Shown piece by piece: positions 7,374-15,955 of a stretch of DNA of 34,463 nucleotides (the stretch's first letter is position 1; each line of letters begins with the position of its first letter). Origin of the DNA: a virus; IMG/VR virus record IMGVR_UViG_3300042463_000551, positions 1-34,463 of that record; one strand, 5' to 3'. The notes beneath the pieces were generated by a model that worked only from the letters and a program-made list of their open reading frames with translations, was not told the DNA's origin and ran no database searches. A program made the position numbers and the translations under genes.

Positions 7374-8000
7374 ATGAGTAAAATAGCAGTACAAGCATTA
7401 TCGGACAGTTTATTTAGTGACGTTGGAGCGGATATCACTCCAGCCGATTTAAGGACATTTAATGACGCTTTAATAGATGATTACCAAGAAGAGATACAGC
7501 AACTTACAACGGCTGAAATAACGGCTTTAACGCCAACAAATGGATTGTTAGTTTACAATACCGATTTAGCTAAGTACGGATATTATAACGGGAGTGCATG
7601 GAAGTATTTTTTAACTGAAACGCCAGTTGCGTTAATACAAACTATCAAAGTAACTGTAACGAGTGCGGAAATATTAGATAGCCATGATAATCCAGTTGAA
7701 TTATTGCCAGCATCAGGGGTTAATTCATTTTACCAAGTGATTAACACAACTATCAAAAAAAGTTTTGATACAACTGCATACGATACGAATGTAGATGGTA
7801 TTTTTACAATAGGTACAGAAGTAATTGGTGGCACTTTAGATTTATCTTTTACTCAAACAAGCTATGTTTTTGGAACTGGCTCAGGGAGTATAGATGACAT
7901 AGAAAACCAAGGTTTATTTTTTAGTACCGAAACTGGCAATCCTGAAAATGGTGATGGTGAATTAGTTTTTTACATTACATATCAGATACTTGAACTGTGA
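7374..8000 (+). CDS. Beta-rich tail protein
   Basis: A 208-aa protein. Residues ~20-35 form a helix (ADLRTFNDALIDDYQEEI), followed by a fibre-type signature at ~45-80 (TNGLLVYNTDLAKYGYYNG then SAWKYF) that recurs in tail-fibre and appendage proteins. The C-terminal half is threonine- and glycine-rich beta sequence. It lies 3 bp after its left neighbour and overlaps the next gene by 4 nt. It is probably a tail-tip or fibre-attachment component; the exact part cannot be assigned from sequence alone. Confidence 0.5.
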   Translation: MSKIAVQALSDSLFSDVGADITPADLRTFNDALIDDYQEEIQQLTTAEITALTPTNGLLVYNTDLAKYGYYNGSAWKYFLTETPVALIQTIKVTVTSAEILDSHDNPVELLPASGVNSFYQVINTTIKKSFDTTAYDTNVDGIFTIGTEVIGGTLDLSFTQTSYVFGTGSGSIDDIENQGLFFSTETGNPENGDGELVFYITYQILEL

Positions 8001-8695
8001 AAATAGTTTACAAGTCATATAATCTTTGTGCTACAAATGGAGTTATTAGTGAGCTGTTAGATGCTTTTACTAATACGCCACGTACATTATTAGGCAGATG
8101 GACTGGGAGTGCTTATGTAGCTGTGCCAGCGTGGTTTACATGGACAGGAACGAGCTATACATTTAATATGGCTTCGGTAACTACGGGAACGACTGTAATA
8201 GGATTTTCAGCAGACGGCATAGAATATCTTATAATAATTAATAAAGGAAGTGTATGCGCAGCAGCAGTTATATCATATACACCTGAATGTTGTACTGGAT
8301 TAAATATTGTTTGGCTAAATAGAGAGGGCGGTTACCAAAGTTTTTTATTTGGTGGGAAAAGAGAGATTTATGAAATAAATGATGGGGAAGCCGAAACATT
8401 TAAAACTCAAAATTTAACTTTAAAAAATTCAAGTTTAAAAGATGTTTACAGAGCCGTAGTAGTAAATACAGGCCTAATAGATAAGGAGCTATTATCAGTA
8501 TTAGAATCTTTGCGAAATTCAATACAAGCGTGGGTTTACGATGAAGAGTTGCCCGACTATTTAAACTTTGAGGATAGGTTCACTCCAATTATAGTTGACA
8601 GAGAAAGCATGATTGTCCGAGATACAAGAGAAAGGATAGTTGAAAGAACATTTAGATTTTTGATAGCTAAAGAGTTAAATATACAAGGTCAGTGA
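7997..8695 (+). CDS. Tail/baseplate protein (GTG start)
   Basis: The gene starts with GTG overlapping the previous stop as GTGA. The 232-aa product has a beta-rich N-terminal half and, from residue ~95, a cysteine pair (ECCTG) leading to NIVWLNREGGYQSFLF. A helical segment follows (LSVLESLRNSIQAWVYDE), then a beta C-terminus. The W-L-N-x-x-G-G-Y motif followed by a fold of this type recurs next to baseplate genes in Bacteroidota phages. I cannot name the exact function. Confidence 0.5.
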   Translation: MKIVYKSYNLCATNGVISELLDAFTNTPRTLLGRWTGSAYVAVPAWFTWTGTSYTFNMASVTTGTTVIGFSADGIEYLIIINKGSVCAAAVISYTPECCTGLNIVWLNREGGYQSFLFGGKREIYEINDGEAETFKTQNLTLKNSSLKDVYRAVVVNTGLIDKELLSVLESLRNSIQAWVYDEELPDYLNFEDRFTPIIVDRESMIVRDTRERIVERTFRFLIAKELNIQGQ

Positions 8696-10680
8696 TTCGA
8701 TTAGTAATAAATGGAGTTGATGCGGACGTATTCCAAACTGAAACTATTATTGGTGAATATGCTATTGCACCGATAGGAGATATATCAAAAAGAGTAGGTG
8801 CGAGGTCAATTTCATTTAAGCTACCAAAGACGGCAAACAACAAAGCAATTTTTGAAAGTTGTGAAGTACCTACATCGGTTTCAAATATACCATATGAAAA
8901 AATCAATTGCCGTTTATACGTTGACGGCGTTGATATGAATATGAGATTTTGTACTTTAGAAAAGGTCGACCAGTATTATAATATAAGAACATACGGAACT
9001 AATAGCAATTTGTTTATTGACTTAAAAAATAAAAAATTATCTGATTTAGATTTAAGTGCTTATAACCATCATTGGGGCGTTGAATATTTACCAACGACTT
9101 ATCCTCAAAATTTTCCAATAAAATACCCAGCTATAGATTTTAATACAGATAGCCCCAATGCTGCTATTCCAAATGGGCAAAATTATATATGGATGGGAAC
9201 GCTTTTGCCTTGCGTTTATGAATCCTTTATAATTCAAAAAATATTATCAGAGGCTGGCTATACATTGAATAATGAAACGAAATCGTTAAGTTTTTTTAAT
9301 AATATAGAAACTATAATTCCATTAGGTAGCAAAGAAATGAAGCGTGATACCTTAACTAATAGATATTTAGCGTCATTTCAAATGAATGATGGTACTATAT
9401 CTGTTTCACAACAAGGTAATAGTTATCCTTCTAATTGGCTAATGAAAAATATAATTAGCCAAAACGAAAGGTATTATAATACAACTAATTCAGGGCTTGG
9501 AACGACATACGAAAGACCATTTTTATTGCCCGATGCTTTAATACTTAGGGCTAATTTTCAATTTGAAATAAGAGCAGCAACCACATATAATGATTTAGTT
9601 GGCATTGAAGATACCAATTTTCAGTTTGCAAACAACTCGTATTATACTCCTGTAAGGGTTACTACTAACTGGCAAACAGTAACTATTAATAAATATATAA
9701 ATTGTTATTCTCAAAATATTAATGGTGATTATTTTTTTAAGGTTGTTATAAGACCGTCTACGCAAGGTATTCCAACACATAACGTAGAAGTCAGGAACGC
9801 AAGATTAGACATAACTGAATCTGCAAATTTCAATACTGAGCGTACAAAAATTGAATACGCTACAAATAGGCAAGTTAAAACATATATAACCATTGCAAAC
9901 AATTTACCTGAATTAACACAGGCTGATTTTTTAAAAGATTATTTAGTAAGGTTTAGTTCAACTATAACTCTTAATGAGTTTGTAAATAGTGTAACCATAT
10001 CACCTTATAAAAAAATACTTGACAATATAAATAATGCTATTGACTGGAGTGGTAAATTAGATTATACCGATAAGCCGCAAGTTGATTTTGAACTTGATTA
10101 TGCACAAAATAACAGCTTTTTATATTCAGATGATGAAGCTATAACAAAACCACTTGGAACTGACTTTAGCTTTACAATTCCAAACGAGAATTTAGAAAGT
10201 CAAAAAAATATATTCACAAGCAAATTTACCGCATCTCCACTTGTTATAAGGCAGACAAACAAAGAAATGGCGCAGATACCAATATTTACTGCCCAATTAA
10301 TTAATGAACAAAGCAAACCAAAAATTTTAATAATGGCAATTGAATCAGGAACTTTTACTTATAGAAAAGACATTGCTACTAATACTGGTTCTGTTTCAAT
10401 ATTGCCTCATTGGGTTGGGTATTTCATAAAGCCTAATGTAAGTTCTTTAGGTTTTGGTAACAATATATTTGTCAATTTCTTTAATTATATTTTGGGAATA
10501 GTTACTTCTGCTAAAAAATATGAAGTTAATTTAAAATTAACTCTTAATGATATAAGCACATTTGATTTTTTAAAGCCTGTTTATATCAGAGAACTGGATA
10601 CTTATTTTTATGTGAACAAAATAAAATTTGACTATACATCTAAAAATAGCAGTGTAGTAGAACTTATAAAATTATTGTAA
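8692..10680 (+). CDS. Large minor tail / baseplate protein (GTG start)
   Basis: A 662-aa protein starting with GTG in a GTGA overlap. The N-terminal ~120 residues include SISFKLPKTANNKAIF, a LP-K-T-x-N-N motif typical of large minor tail proteins in Bacteroidota siphophages, probably a Dit/Tal-like hub component. The remainder alternates beta domains with aromatic-rich loops; ARSISFKLP and INCRLYVDGVDM are the best-defined strands. It directly precedes the tape measure gene and shares one base with it. Codon use is strongly A/T-ending, like its neighbours. Confidence 0.6.
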   Translation: MIRLVINGVDADVFQTETIIGEYAIAPIGDISKRVGARSISFKLPKTANNKAIFESCEVPTSVSNIPYEKINCRLYVDGVDMNMRFCTLEKVDQYYNIRTYGTNSNLFIDLKNKKLSDLDLSAYNHHWGVEYLPTTYPQNFPIKYPAIDFNTDSPNAAIPNGQNYIWMGTLLPCVYESFIIQKILSEAGYTLNNETKSLSFFNNIETIIPLGSKEMKRDTLTNRYLASFQMNDGTISVSQQGNSYPSNWLMKNIISQNERYYNTTNSGLGTTYERPFLLPDALILRANFQFEIRAATTYNDLVGIEDTNFQFANNSYYTPVRVTTNWQTVTINKYINCYSQNINGDYFFKVVIRPSTQGIPTHNVEVRNARLDITESANFNTERTKIEYATNRQVKTYITIANNLPELTQADFLKDYLVRFSSTITLNEFVNSVTISPYKKILDNINNAIDWSGKLDYTDKPQVDFELDYAQNNSFLYSDDEAITKPLGTDFSFTIPNENLESQKNIFTSKFTASPLVIRQTNKEMAQIPIFTAQLINEQSKPKILIMAIESGTFTYRKDIATNTGSVSILPHWVGYFIKPNVSSLGFGNNIFVNFFNYILGIVTSAKKYEVNLKLTLNDISTFDFLKPVYIRELDTYFYVNKIKFDYTSKNSSVVELIKLL

Positions 10681-13325
10681 TGGCAGAAGTAGAAGTATTT
10701 AAAATAGACATACAGCCTGTAGTTAGTGAATTGGCTAAGTTAGGTTCTGAATTAGAAAAGGCAAGGGTTAATTATCAAGAAACCAAAAAGGCTCAGGGCG
10801 AATATTCAGAGGATGCAATCAGAGCAAAATCCGAAATAAATGTATTAAGCAAAGAAGTAAACGCTTTAACTAATGTATTGACTAACCAACAAAAAGGATT
10901 AGGGGAACTTGACAAAGCTACTAAGGCAAATATTGATATAACAAAGATTCAAAACAATACAATTGAAACGAATAGAAAGTTATATAACGCTCTTTATAAT
11001 CAACAGTTAAGAAATCCGAGTCCAATAGTTGAAAAGCAGGTAAAAGCATTGAGTGATAAACTAAAAGAACAAGAGGGTTTATTAGGAAACAATACAAGAA
11101 AGGTAGGTGATTATGCAGGTGGAATAGTTGCGGCTGCAAAAGAGTTGAATGTATTTGGAGTTTCAGCAGGTCAATTAAAAAGTGGATTAGATGCAGCTAA
11201 AACAGGATTTCAAGCAGCAGGCGGTGGAGTTAAAGGATTTAGCGCAGCATTAGCTACAACAGGGTTGCCTATAATAATCATGGCGGTACAAGGTTTATTA
11301 GATTTGTTTTCTCAATTCACACCAATATTGGATGCAATAGAAGATGCAGTTGCAAGTGTTGGGGCTGCATGGAGTGCTTTTGTTAGTGGTGGTTCAGTAA
11401 AAGATGCTATTGCCGATGCAAAAAATTATTTAGAAGTTCAAAGAGACATAGAAGATACTGCAAAAGGTTTTGAAATAGTACAGCAAAAAGCTGAAAATCA
11501 AATAGCAAAATTAATAGTTCAAAGTAAGGATAGGACTAAAACAGAGCAAGAGAGGTTAAAGTTAGTTAAAGAGGCCAATGAAATTGAAAAAGAAATATTT
11601 AAAGAGCAAGAAAAAAGGTTATTAGATATCGTTAATAGCCAAGCTAAAGACCTTAGCAATAAACTTGGCATTAGTACACAAAAATTAAAATTATTAGCAA
11701 CAGAAACATCAGAGGAATCAAAAGCTTTAAGAGGCCAATTGGAATCAAGTGGGAAATTAACAGAAGCTAAGAAAAAAGAATTAGAGTTATTCCAATCAAA
11801 TTTTTTGTCGCTATCAAAAATTCAGGGAAGTTATTTGACTTTGCAAGAAAAAAATACAAATAGAGAGGCCTCTTTATTGCAAGAAATACAAGCCGAAAGA
11901 GATAAAGAAAGTGAAAAACAAAAAGAAGCGAGAGATAAAAAAGCAGCGGCAGATGCAGCGGCAAGGGAAAAGCAAAAAGCAGAGGAACAAAAGTATGCAG
12001 ATAATTTAAAGGCATTATCAGAGCAATTTATATTAGATGACAGGCAACGTCTGATAAAAAGTTACGATGATAAAAAGGCAACTATAGCAGATAAAAGTCA
12101 AGAGGAAATAGACTTAAGAGCCGCTATTGAAAAACAAAAAATAGCAGCAGTTGAAAAGTTTGATGAAGATGCTGAAAAGAAACGTCAAGAAAACCAAAAA
12201 AGAATTGAATCCGAAATAATAGCCAACAATGCTAAAGCGTTCAATGATAAAATCGCTTTTAATCAAAAGCAATTAGAATTAGAATTAGGTGCAGTTGATT
12301 TATCCGTTGGAACTGAAAAAGAAAAAGAAAGGCGCAAAGCAGAAATACAATTAACGGCACTTGAAGAACAATTAAGATTAACTAAGCAATTTTTAGGTCC
12401 AGATGGTTCTGGAACTAAAGAGCAGTTACAAGGCATTAAAGTGATTGAACAAGCTATCGCAAAAGCTAAAGATAATTTAAAGTCTAAAGAGGGAGATGCA
12501 ACATTAGGTGACGCTTTAGGTATAAATGAAGAAGCCACAAAAGAAGCGCAAAAATCATTAGAGGAGGTAAGTAAAGCAGTACAAGCGATAGCGGGTATTA
12601 TAAACATGGTTTATGAAACTAGATTGAACAATATTGACAATACAAAGAATGCCGAAATAGATGCGATTAACCAAAGTACGGCAAGTGAGGAAGAGAAAGC
12701 AATAAAAATACAAAAGGCTGAACGTGATGCAGCAAACGCTAAATATCAAATTCAATTAAAGCAATTTCAAGCCAATAAAGCGACATCAATAATTCAAACC
12801 ATAATTAATACAGCTCAGGCGGTAATTGCTCAATTTGCTAACCCAGTGCCATTTGCGGGGGCTATATTGTCTGCACTTGCAGCGGCAACGGGAGCTGCAC
12901 AAATAGCAGTCATAGCTTCACAGCCAGCACCACCAAAACCATCATTCGCAACTGGTGTTATTGGATTAGAGGGTGCGGGAACGGCAACAAGTGATTCAAT
13001 AGATGCTAGACTTTCAAGAGGTGAATCAGTTATCACAGCAAGGGCAACCGAAAGATTTGCACCGATATTAGCGCAAATGGAATTAGCAGTAGGCAATAGA
13101 CCTAACTTCCAAATGGGCAATAAAAGATTTGCAACAGGATTCATTCCTACTGGCGATGGGGGCTATTCAACAAGAAATGCAGGTAGTGATTTAATGGCAC
13201 GCAATGCAACTGAAAAAGCAATGATGCAAGCGGTGTCAGCAATGCCAGCACAAAAATTAGTACTTGAAGAGTTTAGAAACTTTGAAACAAACGTGGATAA
13301 GTCCGTTGCTATTTCGGAACTTTAG
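10680..13325 (+). CDS. Tape measure protein
   Basis: At 881 aa this is the second-longest protein in the window, after the fibre. Long alpha-helical and coiled-coil tracts (residues ~1-150 and ~250-600, rich in Lys, Glu, Ala, Gln) are interrupted by hydrophobic segments at ~195-215 (GLPIIIMAVQGLLDLF) and ~700-745 (an Ala/Ile-rich tract followed by SQPAPPKPSF). The glycine-rich C-terminal part (FATGFIPTGDGGYS) is typical of tape measures. The protein sets tail length; an 881-residue helix would correspond to a siphovirus tail of very roughly 130 nm. Its 3' end runs 17 nt into a convergent minus-strand gene. Confidence 0.88.
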   Translation: MAEVEVFKIDIQPVVSELAKLGSELEKARVNYQETKKAQGEYSEDAIRAKSEINVLSKEVNALTNVLTNQQKGLGELDKATKANIDITKIQNNTIETNRKLYNALYNQQLRNPSPIVEKQVKALSDKLKEQEGLLGNNTRKVGDYAGGIVAAAKELNVFGVSAGQLKSGLDAAKTGFQAAGGGVKGFSAALATTGLPIIIMAVQGLLDLFSQFTPILDAIEDAVASVGAAWSAFVSGGSVKDAIADAKNYLEVQRDIEDTAKGFEIVQQKAENQIAKLIVQSKDRTKTEQERLKLVKEANEIEKEIFKEQEKRLLDIVNSQAKDLSNKLGISTQKLKLLATETSEESKALRGQLESSGKLTEAKKKELELFQSNFLSLSKIQGSYLTLQEKNTNREASLLQEIQAERDKESEKQKEARDKKAAADAAAREKQKAEEQKYADNLKALSEQFILDDRQRLIKSYDDKKATIADKSQEEIDLRAAIEKQKIAAVEKFDEDAEKKRQENQKRIESEIIANNAKAFNDKIAFNQKQLELELGAVDLSVGTEKEKERRKAEIQLTALEEQLRLTKQFLGPDGSGTKEQLQGIKVIEQAIAKAKDNLKSKEGDATLGDALGINEEATKEAQKSLEEVSKAVQAIAGIINMVYETRLNNIDNTKNAEIDAINQSTASEEEKAIKIQKAERDAANAKYQIQLKQFQANKATSIIQTIINTAQAVIAQFANPVPFAGAILSALAAATGAAQIAVIASQPAPPKPSFATGVIGLEGAGTATSDSIDARLSRGESVITARATERFAPILAQMELAVGNRPNFQMGNKRFATGFIPTGDGGYSTRNAGSDLMARNATEKAMMQAVSAMPAQKLVLEEFRNFETNVDKSVAISEL

Positions 13326-13482
13326 AAATTGTTTGTTCGATTTCTTTGATAGTTGCTTTTCTAATAAACTCACTTTCTTTTATTCCTGTATTGAAAATAA
13401 TAGAGTTGAGTTTAGAATCCCAATAAGGGGGCAATGTAGTTTTTCTTTGTTTAGAAAAGTTTGGGTTTTTCTTTTTATCCAT
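13309..13482 (-). CDS. Ribbon-helix-helix-like small regulator
   Basis: Reading the minus strand from the ATG at 13482 gives 57 aa ending in TAG at 13309. It has a basic N-terminus (MDKKKNPNFSKQRK), a beta-strand candidate TTLPPYW, a helix, and SEFIRKATIKEIEQTI. The strand-helix-turn-helix pattern with S-E-F-I-R-x-A is the hallmark of RHH (Arc/CopG-type) DNA-binding proteins. It overlaps the stop of the membrane-protein gene upstream and converges with the tape measure. With its partner it is the only minus-strand coding signal in the phage. It might repress the divergent structural promoter at 13711. Confidence 0.65.
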   Translation of the reverse strand: MDKKKNPNFSKQRKTTLPPYWDSKLNSIIFNTGIKESEFIRKATIKEIEQTISKVPK

Positions 13483-13645
13483 GTTTTGTTTTGATTGCTA
13501 CCGAAAGTATAACAAGAAACAAAAGTCGTGAAATTTCGCCCCATTCCAAAGGATTAGGACTAAATGAAATAAAAGATGAAGTGAAGTAAGCTACCGAAAG
13601 AAAAGTTGTGTAATAGCCTATAAGATACTTAATAGAGTGCTTCAT
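13475..13645 (-). CDS. Small two-segment membrane protein
   Basis: This minus-strand ORF has 56 codons from ATG at 13645 to TAA at 13475. Two hydrophobic segments are visible: residues ~7-28 (YLIGYYTTFLSVAYF) and ~39-51 (SRLLFLVILSVAI), linked by SPNPLEWGEI. The stop overlaps the RHH gene start (ATGGATAA), so the two form a coupled pair. The arrangement of a tiny membrane protein with a DNA-binding partner invites comparison with toxin-antitoxin or exclusion modules, but no family was recognised. It fills most of the 397-bp gap between the tape measure and the protease. Confidence 0.6.
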   Translation of the reverse strand: MKHSIKYLIGYYTTFLSVAYFTSSFISFSPNPLEWGEISRLLFLVILSVAIKTKHG

Positions 13646-13650
13646 AATTT

Positions 13651-13686
13651 TTAGCCTTAATTGTTTTTTAAATAGTTAGCCTTAAT
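13651..13686. promoter_or_regulatory. Two 11-bp direct repeats, candidate operator
   Basis: TTAGCCTTAAT occurs at 13651-13661 and again at 13676-13686, 25 bp apart. They lie between the minus-strand gene pair and the protease gene. RHH proteins typically bind closely spaced short repeats, so these are candidate binding sites for the protein encoded next door. The nine-base core also occurs in coding sequence elsewhere, so specificity is uncertain. Confidence 0.35.
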
Positions 13687-13698
13687 CAAAATACTTCA

Positions 13699-13706
13699 CA
13701 AATATA
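13699..13706 (-). promoter_or_regulatory. Minus-strand -7 box candidate
   Basis: On the minus strand this reads TATATTTG, a perfect TAnnTTTG -7 box, about 54 bp before the small membrane-protein ATG. No clear -33 TTTG lies at the standard distance. It sits back-to-back with the plus-strand -7 box at 13711-13718, so the two promoters could interfere. Confidence 0.4.
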
Positions 13707-13710
13707 GCAA

Positions 13711-13718
13711 TATTTTTG
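13711..13718 (+). promoter_or_regulatory. -7 box, four bases before GTG
   Basis: TATTTTTG matches TAnnTTTG and is followed by tatt and the GTG start at 13723. This is the same four-base spacing as at 5607, 16572 and 28919, which predicts a leaderless transcript. There is no -33 TTTG at 17-20 bp upstream, as at the other structural-gene promoters. Confidence 0.5.
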
Positions 13719-13722
13719 TATT

Positions 13723-14880
13723 GTGAAAAAAGAAAAAATTTACATTAACGGTTATATAGGTTCTGATTCCTTTTTTAATGAATCATCATTTTCACTTGCC
13801 GACTTAAACCAGAAGTTAGATAACTTAAGCAGCGCAACAGAAATTGATGTTTTTATTAATAGCGGTGGCGGTTCTGTTACTGAGGGATTCGCAATATATG
13901 ACCGCTTAATGGCTTTTGACGGCACGATAAATACTTATGTGAATGGTATGTGTGGTTCTATTGCTACTGTTATTTACCAAGCGGGTAAAAAGGGCAAAAG
14001 ATATATGTATTCAAATTCTGAATTTTTTGTCCACAATCCATTTTGGCAACCGACAGCACCCGACCCTATGGAAGCGAAAGATTTAGAACTATTACATGAG
14101 GATTTGAAAGCAGCAGAAAATAAGATTAAAAACTTTTATTCTGAAATAACTGGAAAATCAGTAGAGGATTTAACTCCATTACTTGACCGACAAACAACCC
14201 TATCAGCAAAAGAAGCAATCGAAAACGGATTTGCAGATGAAGTAGCTGGTGGAGAAGTAAAGGCATTCACAAAATACAAGATAGCGGCATATTTAATTAA
14301 CAATAAACAAACAAAAATGGCAGACACAAAAGAATTACAAGCAGAGTTAACAGGGATAAAAGGATTCCTTGCAAAACTTACAAAGAAACTATTTAAAAAC
14401 GCTATGGCGGAAACAACAGACGGGGTTACAGTTTACTTCGATGCGGATGCTGTAGAGGTTGGAACGGCTTTATTTACAGATGAAGCAATGACAGTACCAG
14501 CACCTGACGGCAAACATACCATTGGTGAATATACTTACGTTGTTTTGGGTGGATTAGTTACTGAAATTTTAGAGGTACAAGTAGAAGTAGCAGCAGACGT
14601 TGAGGCTTTGAACGCTAAGATAGCAGAATTGGAAGCGGCATTAGTTGCTAAAGATGAAATCGTAAACGAGAAAGAAGCTTTGCTAAATGAAACCAAAGTA
14701 GAGTTGCAAAACTTTGCGGGTGAAATCAAAAAGTTTGAAGCGTTATTAGTAACGGGACAAAATTTCAAAGCAGAGGGCAACCAAAATAGCGGTCGCAAAC
14801 CAGCAAAGGAGGAAGTTGCTAAAACAGCAATGGAACTTTTGGCAGAAAAGAAAAAGGCAGAAAGAGAATCAAAGAAATAA
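13723..14880 (+). CDS. ClpP-like head maturation protease fused to scaffold-like domain
   Basis: A 385-aa protein. Residues 1-185 form a ClpP/S14-type serine protease with Ser79 (MCGSIATV), His104 (FFVHNPF) and Asp155 (LLDRQTTL); the oxyanion-type glycines SGGGS are at 47-51. From residue ~199 a second region begins, with a small beta domain (VTVYFDADAVEVG...DGKHTIGEYTYVV) and then a coiled coil (~295-350, EALNAKIAELEAALVAKDE). Protease-plus-scaffold fusions are common in capsid assembly. It begins with GTG straight after a promoter-like box and directly precedes the capsid gene. It would digest the scaffold after prohead assembly. Confidence 0.88.
   Translation: MKKEKIYINGYIGSDSFFNESSFSLADLNQKLDNLSSATEIDVFINSGGGSVTEGFAIYDRLMAFDGTINTYVNGMCGSIATVIYQAGKKGKRYMYSNSEFFVHNPFWQPTAPDPMEAKDLELLHEDLKAAENKIKNFYSEITGKSVEDLTPLLDRQTTLSAKEAIENGFADEVAGGEVKAFTKYKIAAYLINNKQTKMADTKELQAELTGIKGFLAKLTKKLFKNAMAETTDGVTVYFDADAVEVGTALFTDEAMTVPAPDGKHTIGEYTYVVLGGLVTEILEVQVEVAADVEALNAKIAELEAALVAKDEIVNEKEALLNETKVELQNFAGEIKKFEALLVTGQNFKAEGNQNSGRKPAKEEVAKTAMELLAEKKKAERESKK
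14317..14880 (+). CDS. Possible internal-start scaffold protein
   Basis: Met199 of the protease fusion (MADTKELQ) is preceded by caataaacaaacaaaa, an A-rich leader very like the caaacaaacaaacaaaca leader of the capsid gene. A separate product of 187 aa from this start would contain only the beta domain and coiled coil, as lambda Nu3 does within gene C. This second start is an inference. Confidence 0.4.
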   Translation: MADTKELQAELTGIKGFLAKLTKKLFKNAMAETTDGVTVYFDADAVEVGTALFTDEAMTVPAPDGKHTIGEYTYVVLGGLVTEILEVQVEVAADVEALNAKIAELEAALVAKDEIVNEKEALLNETKVELQNFAGEIKKFEALLVTGQNFKAEGNQNSGRKPAKEEVAKTAMELLAEKKKAERESKK

Positions 14881-14908
14881 ATTTTTAAAACAAACAAACA
14901 AACAAACA

Positions 14909-15904
14909 ATGAACGCAGTTACATCATTACCCGAAAACAACTCGATAGCATACGAGCTATTTTATGCACCGCTTTTGAATGACCCAAAAGTAAACGCACT
15001 TCCTTTTAATGTTCACATTGGTAAAATTGGAAAAGAATTGTATTTCGATTCTATTTTCACAGCTAATCCAACTTTGAAAGAGGCTTGTGGATGGGAATAT
15101 CAAGAGGGAACTCCAATTACTAAAAAATCACTTTCACCAGTTGAAATTGAACTTTCTTTCCAACAGTGTTATACTGATTTTGTTAAGTCTGTATTTGGTG
15201 ACAAACTTCCTGACGGTTGGAGAAAAGGCGAACTTTATCCTGAATTGATTTCTCGAATAGTTGAAAAGCAATCAAACTCTCTTAACAATGGTTTGTTGCT
15301 TAGAACATTCTTAGCATCTTCAGGCAACGCAACTCCATTTCTTTCAGGCGCTAACGGAGTTTATGCATCACTTTTAGCAGGTGTATCAGCAAATGATGGC
15401 ACAGTTGATGCGGGAACTATTTCTGACAATGATTTGCTACCAGCAAACATCGAAGCTACAATGTTCAAAATCTACGATGCACAAACAGATGAACTTTTGC
15501 AAATCCCTGACGAGCAAAAAGTATTAGTTGTAACTCGTTCAGTAGCTAAAGCATGGAAGCGTTATTTGCAAACTCAAACTGGTTTGACTTCTATAATCCA
15601 AACTGATTACATCACTAAAGGAATCAACGAACTTTCTTACAACGGAATACCTTTCTATGTAGTTGATTTTGTAGACAGAGGATTGAAATTGTTTGATACT
15701 ACAGGTTCACCTGCATCAACAGTAAGTCCAAACAGAGTTATCCTTACAATCGGTGCAAACCATGACATCATGTTAGATGGTACAGGATTCGAAATGATTG
15801 AGCCGTTCTATGACAGAAAGGATGATGTAGTTTACAGCCCTGCTTCTGCAATGGTTGACTATGTATACCGTTTTGGTTTCTATAACGTAATCGCAGGATT
15901 CTAA
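14909..15904 (+). CDS. Major capsid protein
   Basis: The 331-aa reading from ATG 14909 is chosen over an upstream in-frame start at 14816, because the latter lies inside the protease gene and adds a lysine-rich tail unlike a capsid N-terminus. The protein has no enzyme motif. It has long alternating segments such as PVEIELSFQQCYTDFVKSVF, then NGIPFYVVDFVDRGL, and ends MVDYVYRFGFYNVIAGF. Size, position after the protease and the strong A-rich leader point to an HK97-fold capsid subunit. Codon use is shifted towards CTT, ACT and TCT compared with neighbours, as expected for a highly expressed gene. A hairpin follows the stop. Confidence 0.8.
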   Translation: MNAVTSLPENNSIAYELFYAPLLNDPKVNALPFNVHIGKIGKELYFDSIFTANPTLKEACGWEYQEGTPITKKSLSPVEIELSFQQCYTDFVKSVFGDKLPDGWRKGELYPELISRIVEKQSNSLNNGLLLRTFLASSGNATPFLSGANGVYASLLAGVSANDGTVDAGTISDNDLLPANIEATMFKIYDAQTDELLQIPDEQKVLVVTRSVAKAWKRYLQTQTGLTSIIQTDYITKGINELSYNGIPFYVVDFVDRGLKLFDTTGSPASTVSPNRVILTIGANHDIMLDGTGFEMIEPFYDRKDDVVYSPASAMVDYVYRFGFYNVIAGF

Positions 15905-15914
15905 ATATTTAATA

Positions 15915-15931
15915 GGGGGTTAATAGCCCCC
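15915..15931 (+). terminator. Hairpin after the capsid gene
   Basis: GGGGG, a 7-base loop (ttaatag) and CCCCC form a strong stem 10 bp after the capsid stop, followed by tttaacctt. The short, interrupted T tract suggests partial termination or mRNA 3'-end protection, adjusting the capsid to tail-tube ratio. Confidence 0.6.
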
Positions 15932-15955
15932 TTTAACCTTATAAAATAAAATAAA

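Noticed and set aside
12263-13144. Minus-strand ORFs of 104-114 codons opposite the tape measure
   Set aside because: They mirror the low-complexity Ala/Lys-rich coding of the tape measure; composition is that of an antisense shadow.
14816-14908. Longer major capsid protein from an upstream ATG
   Set aside because: It overlaps the protease C-terminus and adds a lysine- and glutamine-rich stretch. The A-rich leader directly before 14909 marks the better start.
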